Under the pieces are notes generated by a model. The model was not told the DNA's origin. It did not search any database and saw only the letters and a program-made list of their open reading frames with translations. Below are positions 5,969 through 8,204 of a stretch of DNA of 8,204 nucleotides, piece after piece. Within the stretch, counting starts at the first letter, position 1. Every line of letters starts with the position of its first letter. A program made the translations under genes and the position numbers. Source of the stretch: JARRRL01 sp037380725 (GTDB lineage Bacteria > Pseudomonadota > Gammaproteobacteria > Pseudomonadales > JANQJO01). The stretch covers positions 1 to 8,204 of the forward strand of contig JARRRL010000114.1 in NCBI GenBank assembly GCA_037380725.1, read 5' to 3'.

Positions 5969-6162
5969 ACCGTATGTCTTGCGTGCGACACGCAGATTCG
6001 ACCGTTGACCCGTATCTGCTGCTTTGCTTGATCGCCTTCTTCCAAAAGGAAACTCATCGCCTAACTTGCTAGTGTTGCGTTGCTCATGTCTCGTTGCCCC
6101 TGTGCTCTGACGATGGGGTTTGATTCGAGCAGTGTTAATTCACCGGTAGTACCAGTTTACGA

Positions 6163-6177
6163 TTGACAGAGTGTCAA
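6163..6177. repeat. Perfect 6-bp inverted repeat made of two TTGACA hexamers
   Basis: TTGACA-GAG-TGTCAA places a consensus -35 hexamer on both strands with a 3-base centre. No acceptable -10 lies 16-18 bases away on either side, so it is more operator-like than promoter-like. It lies 106 bases beyond the flgN stop. Confidence 0.4.
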
Positions 6178-6282
6178 CGCCTAGACGGTATTTGAAATCA
6201 AATGAAAGCATCTGTTTATTTATGTCACAAGAAAGTGATTGATTTATTTATTTGGTGCCTCAATGTGATGAAATAGCGCTGT

Positions 6283-6780
6283 TTACGCTTGCGCAATTAA
6301 GCGTGCCGTGCTGCGAGTTTGGGTGATCCCGGAAGCGTGATAGATTTGTTGGGTGGGATCTTGTCCTTTTAGCGTGGACAGAACATGAGTGAGTCCCACT
6401 TGTATGCGGGATAACACTTTGCCGTTTATTTGGTTCAAGCGTTTGCACGTGGCCAGACCATTCAGCAATTGAAGCCATTGTGAATTCAGCAGCGTTCTGT
6501 GGCTCGGCGGAGCGGTTTGGATCAGTTGGGTTACCCCCTCAGGTGAAAAGGGGCATTGGAATTGATGTAAAAAACGTTCAAGTTTTTTCTCCGTTTCTTG
6601 CGTTACGACCAGAGCGTGTGCTTTTTCTTCCAGCAAGCGCTGGAGGGTGCTTGGTTCGTTTTTACGTAAAAAGAATTGTTCTTTTTCTAAAAGTTTTTGG
6701 AGTTGTTGAACCGCTTTCATGTTTTCGTCAATCAGATGTACGAATTGCTGTGACAACAGAGGATTGAGTTGATGTTGCAT
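6283..6780 (-). CDS. flgN: FlgN, type III export chaperone for hook-filament junction proteins FlgK and FlgL
   Basis: Cytoplasmic chaperone of 165 residues that keeps FlgK and FlgL competent for flagellar export. The N-terminal two-thirds is a long, Gln- and Glu-rich helix (LIDENMKAVQQLQKLLEKEQFFLRKNEPSTLQRLLEEKAHAL), followed by further helices with NGKVLSRIQVGLTHVLSTLKGQ, then the disordered tail IYHASGITQTRSTARLIAQA, which resembles the LYxAxGxTxxxxxGRxLxxA ending common in FlgN proteins. The ATG at 6780 has only a distant GAGGA, 12 bases upstream, so initiation may be weak or coupled: a 36-codon frame in the leader stops with TAG 2 bases before the ATG. It follows flgM after 208 bases that hold a strong sigma-54-type promoter, so it can probably be expressed apart from flgM. 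Confidence 0.9.
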   Translation of the reverse strand: MQHQLNPLLSQQFVHLIDENMKAVQQLQKLLEKEQFFLRKNEPSTLQRLLEEKAHALVVTQETEKKLERFLHQFQCPFSPEGVTQLIQTAPPSHRTLLNSQWLQLLNGLATCKRLNQINGKVLSRIQVGLTHVLSTLKGQDPTQQIYHASGITQTRSTARLIAQA

Positions 6781-6824
6781 GGCTATGTTTTTTCCTCACA
6801 CCGATGATATAAGCCCAAGCGCAG

Positions 6825-6854
6825 CTGTGTTGTTGCGCAAGTACTGTGTTGTTG
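6825..6854 (-). repeat. 11-bp direct repeat in the flgN leader
   Basis: CTGTGTTGTTG occurs at 6825-6835 and 6844-6854 (19-base period). In the flgN transcript this reads CAACAACACAG twice, separated by 8 bases, between the predicted sigma-54 start and the flgN start codon. CA-rich leaders can enhance translation or bind RNA regulators; that role is an inference. Confidence 0.7.
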
Positions 6855-6902
6855 AGCGAATAGCACGACACGAATAATGCTAATACAACTCATACAAGTA
6901 AA

Positions 6903-6918
6903 AGCAAAATCAGTGCCA
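6903..6918 (-). promoter_or_regulatory. Sigma-54 (RpoN) promoter upstream of flgN
   Basis: On the minus strand TGGCAC-TGATT-TTGCT matches the sigma-54 -24/-12 consensus TGGCAC-N5-TTGCW at every specified base, with GG (6916-6917) and GC (6904-6905) separated by exactly 10 bases. The predicted start is near 6892, about 110 bases before the flgN ATG. In polar-flagellated gammaproteobacteria many middle flagellar genes use sigma-54 with FleQ/FlrA or FleR/FlrC activators, so the location makes functional sense. Confidence 0.8.
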
Positions 6919-6947
6919 GAAAGTCTGCGGCAGCGTGACGGAGCGGT

Positions 6948-6975
6948 CTGAGCTGATGCTCAGGCGTGTTCTGAG
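6948..6975 (-). other. Stem-loop pair just downstream of flgM
   Basis: CTGAGC-TGAT-GCTCAG (6948-6963) is a perfect 6-bp stem with a 4-base loop, and a further CTGAG at 6971-6975 can pair with the same CTCAG arm in the alternative. In the transcript this gives two mutually exclusive hairpins 14 bases after the flgM stop. No U tract follows, so it is a poor terminator; it could protect the flgM 3' end. Confidence 0.45.
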
Positions 6976-6988
6976 GGGGTTGCGCGAT

Positions 6989-7327
6989 TTAGAAATGCTG
7001 TTCTTGATTTATGATTTGCTGCGCAAGCACTTCCACATCGATGGGAAAATCACCGTTTTGGACGCGTTTTTGAATTTCCCGCACCACTTCCACTCGCACA
7101 TGTGGTTCACTGCGAATTGACGCTTCCAGGGCCTGCAATTTTTGGCCGGAATCGCTGATGGAGACGGAATCATCCGCGCTGGTGTGCGCGTTGAGCGTGT
7201 TGGTGGGTGGCGTCGGCACAAGAGAGCTTGCTGAAGCGGTGCGCGAGGCGTTGCCTGAAGTCAGCGCAGTAGTAACCGCGCGATTCTCCAGTGTGTTGAC
7301 GGTATTGGCGTTTATCTCGGTTGGCAT
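6989..7327 (-). CDS. flgM: FlgM, anti-sigma-28 (FliA) factor
   Basis: Negative regulator that binds sigma-28 until the hook is complete and is then exported. The 112-residue protein has the usual form: an unstructured, Thr-, Ser-, Ala- and Asn-rich N-terminal half (residues 1-52), needed for export, and a C-terminal sigma-binding part. VSISDSGQKLQALEASIRSEPHVR (from about residue 55) and VEVVREIQKRVQNGDFPIDVEVLAQQIINQE match the FlgM consensus 'VxLSxxAxxLxxLexxl...DxxKVExIkxAIxxGxYxVdxexIAxkLLxxE'. The ATG at 7327 is preceded by GTAGGG at 7 bases. It is followed by stem-loops and then by the sigma-54 promoter of flgN, an unusual separation for the flgMN pair. No clear sigma-28 promoter was found before it; it may be read through from flgA. 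Confidence 0.92.
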   Translation of the reverse strand: MPTEINANTVNTLENRAVTTALTSGNASRTASASSLVPTPPTNTLNAHTSADDSVSISDSGQKLQALEASIRSEPHVRVEVVREIQKRVQNGDFPIDVEVLAQQIINQEQHF

Positions 7328-7385
7328 GGTGCTGCCCTACCTATTTCTTTGTCTGTTGTTTCTGTGTGTCCACTGGGCGGATGTT

Positions 7386-7430
7386 GTCATGCAATTCACA
7401 GTCATGCAATTCACAGTCATGCAATTCACA
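7386..7430. repeat. Three exact tandem copies of a 15-bp unit between flgA and flgM
   Basis: GTCATGCAATTCACA occurs at 7386-7400, 7401-7415 and 7416-7430 without mismatch. On the minus strand the unit TGTGAATTGCATGAC is in frame with an open frame that stops with TAG 13 bases before flgM, where it would read Cys-Glu-Leu-His-Asp three times. The unit begins with TGTGA, but the partner half-site for a CRP-type palindrome is missing. Confidence 0.95.
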
Positions 7431-7462
7431 ATAAACCGATGCCAGTGCATGCAGTCGAAGAG

Positions 7463-7472
7463 CTGAGCTCAG
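7463..7472. repeat. 10-bp perfect palindrome CTGAGCTCAG upstream of flgM
   Basis: The sequence is its own reverse complement. The same two half-sequences recur, separated by 4 bases, in the stem-loop at 6948-6963 downstream of flgM, so flgM is bracketed by related palindromes. Confidence 0.6.
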
Positions 7473-7480
7473 GATAGGCG

Positions 7481-7490
7481 CTCCTTCCTC
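7481..7490 (-). other. Orphan Shine-Dalgarno-like purine run
   Basis: GAGGAAGGAG on the minus strand is a stronger ribosome-binding sequence than that of any annotated gene here, yet no ATG, GTG or TTG lies 4-12 bases downstream. The only candidate is CTG (7470-7472), 8 bases away, which opens 43 codons ending at the TAG of 7341-7343 and contains the 15-bp repeats. It may be a leader peptide with a rare start, a decayed gene, or chance. Confidence 0.35.
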
Positions 7491-7508
7491 TTATTACACT
7501 GCTTCTTA

Positions 7509-7528
7509 ATACGGGTTAGCGACCGTAT
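7509..7528. repeat. 6-bp inverted repeat in the flgA-flgM spacer
   Basis: ATACGG (7509-7514) and CCGTAT (7523-7528) can form a stem with an 8-base loop. Neither strand has a U tract after it; the T-rich stretch on the minus strand lies before it (about 7541-7585, directly after the flgA stop), so it is not a standard intrinsic terminator. Confidence 0.4.
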
Positions 7529-7585
7529 CGGTAAAGACTTTAGTAAAAAAGTAGTGAAAAAAGAGAAAAAATAATCTAAGAAAAA

Positions 7586-8204
7586 TCAATGCGTTATTTC
7601 GATTGAGCCGTTTGCGGTGACCCGTCCTTCTACGATGCGTTTGCTGGAGCTGTTCTTAACGCGTATCCAGTCTCCCACTTTTCCATCGCTGAGAGCGGTG
7701 CCCGTTGCTTTTACCGCAAGGAGTTCACCCGTTGCGACGATATTAACCGTTTGGTTTTTATGTACAACACGGGGTGGCGTGACCAGGTGTCGAGAAACAA
7801 TAGCACCCTGGCGGAGAAATTGACGCGTGCTGTAGCCTGTAATGGCATGAATGTCGCGAAAATAGTCTTGACGTAATCGGGAGACGTCGAGGTATTGGTA
7901 GCCTAACTCATTGGCTGTGAGCGTGGTGTTACGTGGCGTCGCCACTTGGGCAACAACGACGCGATCGGTGATCTGAATGTTGACAGGTACAAACAATCGC
8001 CAGCGTTTTGGCGCGCTGCACGCGATTTGGAGCGTTATTTTGCTTGTGGCGCTGGTGGGTTGCCGTTGATAAGGTGCGACGACAAGAGGTGTTTCGCAAG
8101 GGTTTAATGTAATGCGCAAATCCAATTGCTCAATGGTATAGCTGATTTCTTGCCCGGATTGTTTGGGGTAGTCGCGAATATAGGTACGCATAAAGTGACT
8201 GACT
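7586..8204 (-). CDS. flgA: FlgA, periplasmic flagellar P-ring assembly chaperone (5' end cut by window)
   Basis: Periplasmic chaperone that helps FlgI form the P ring of the basal body. The visible 205 residues cover the mature protein. The frame stays open through the ATG at 8191 to the window edge (VSHF precedes it), and VSHFMRTYIRDY aligns with the mature FlgA start, so this ATG is internal and the real start with the signal peptide lies outside. YTIEQLDLRITLNPCETPLVV matches the N-terminal FlgA consensus (VxxLDPRLxLPxCxxPL). SAPKRWRLFVPVNIQITDRVVVA follows, then the SAF domain: TRQFLRQGAIVSRHLVTPPRVVHKNQTVNIVA, and LSDGKVGDWIRVKNSSSKRIVEGRVTANGSIEI. The gene is first in a flgA-flgM-flgN arrangement, with flgM 258 bases downstream. 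A T-rich stretch of about 45 bases follows its stop without a clear hairpin. Confidence 0.92.
   Translation of the reverse strand, partial: VSHFMRTYIRDYPKQSGQEISYTIEQLDLRITLNPCETPLVVAPYQRQPTSATSKITLQIACSAPKRWRLFVPVNIQITDRVVVAQVATPRNTTLTANELGYQYLDVSRLRQDYFRDIHAITGYSTRQFLRQGAIVSRHLVTPPRVVHKNQTVNIVATGELLAVKATGTALSDGKVGDWIRVKNSSSKRIVEGRVTANGSIEITH

Larger units (their letters stand above)
5674..6282. other. 609-base region without a convincing gene; possible decayed coding fragments
   Basis: No intact gene is recognisable between the glycosyltransferase and the end of flgN. From 5707 a plus-strand frame starting MMDQTVGVIKNPDHLN stops at about 5793, and neighbouring frames carry protein-like pieces in sequence (FAKAYDQAIETKFRIN, then YVDRNRLWKAMPRKW), as expected of a frameshifted relic. 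On the minus strand 5899-6057 could encode 52 residues beginning MSFLLEEGDQAKQQIRVNG, but with a poor ribosome-binding site and a low-complexity Thr-rich tail. I cannot assign any of these. From about 6180 to 6250 the sequence is AT-rich. Two short perfect hairpins are listed separately. No terminator with a U tract was found for either flanking operon. Confidence 0.45.

Noticed and set aside
7386..7430. CRP sites suggested by TGTGA in each repeat
   Set aside because: The TGTGA-N6-TCACA spacing is not met; the distal half reads TGACT. The array has only three contiguous units without spacers, so it is not a CRISPR either.
7521..7545. Sigma-28-like promoter for flgM (CTAAAG and ACCGATAC on the minus strand)
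   Set aside because: The -10-like CCGATA is only about 5 bases from TAAAG instead of about 15, and the sequence at the proper -35 distance does not match.
8189..8191. ATG at 8191 as the flgA start
   Set aside because: The frame continues upstream to the window edge, no signal peptide follows this ATG although FlgA is periplasmic, and the residues before it fit the mature N-terminus.

Overview
This window looks like a chromosomal stretch from a gammaproteobacterium of intermediate GC. The lineage call rests on gene content: a DinF-type MATE transporter, a small DUF2788-like membrane protein, an YniC/HxpB-type sugar-phosphate phosphatase, a sigma-54-type promoter and a flgA-flgM-flgN flagellar block. 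I cannot name a genus from sequence alone.

Layout. Positions 1-588 hold the C-terminal half of a MATE efflux transporter that begins outside the window. After a 350-base gap comes an unassigned gene (939-1481, +) that may have a flavodoxin-like fold. It converges, with only 3 bases between stop codons, on a minus-strand pair: an unassigned helical protein (1485-2030) and a two-helix DUF2788-like membrane protein (2083-2283). Positions 2489 to about 2680 are the decayed left end of an IS3-family element. Its terminal sequence sits beside the candidate promoter of the DUF2788-like gene, and its orfA remnant reads in frame into a HAD phosphatase (about 2708-3394). A tRNA-Arg(CCU) gene (3501-3576, -) follows.

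The central metabolic unit is a two-gene plus-strand operon (3866-5673) with a 4-base GTGA overlap. It encodes an ArsS-type radical SAM enzyme of arsenosugar biosynthesis and a TIGR04283-type glycosyltransferase commonly linked to it. ArsS is expected to attach a 5'-deoxyadenosyl group to dimethylated arsenic, and the glycosyltransferase is presumed to act later. The methyltransferase ArsM is not in this window. The glycosyltransferase carries several substitutions at normally conserved positions.

A 609-base stretch (5674-6282) without a convincing gene separates that operon from the flagellar block, which lies on the minus strand in the order flgA (7586-8204, cut by the window edge), flgM (6989-7327), flgN (6283-6780). 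These encode the P-ring assembly chaperone, the anti-FliA factor and the hook-filament junction chaperone. Two features of this block are unusual: a perfect-looking sigma-54 promoter between flgM and flgN, and a flgA-flgM spacer with three exact 15-base repeats and an orphan Shine-Dalgarno sequence. I see no CRISPR array, rRNA, complete mobile element or obvious defence system.
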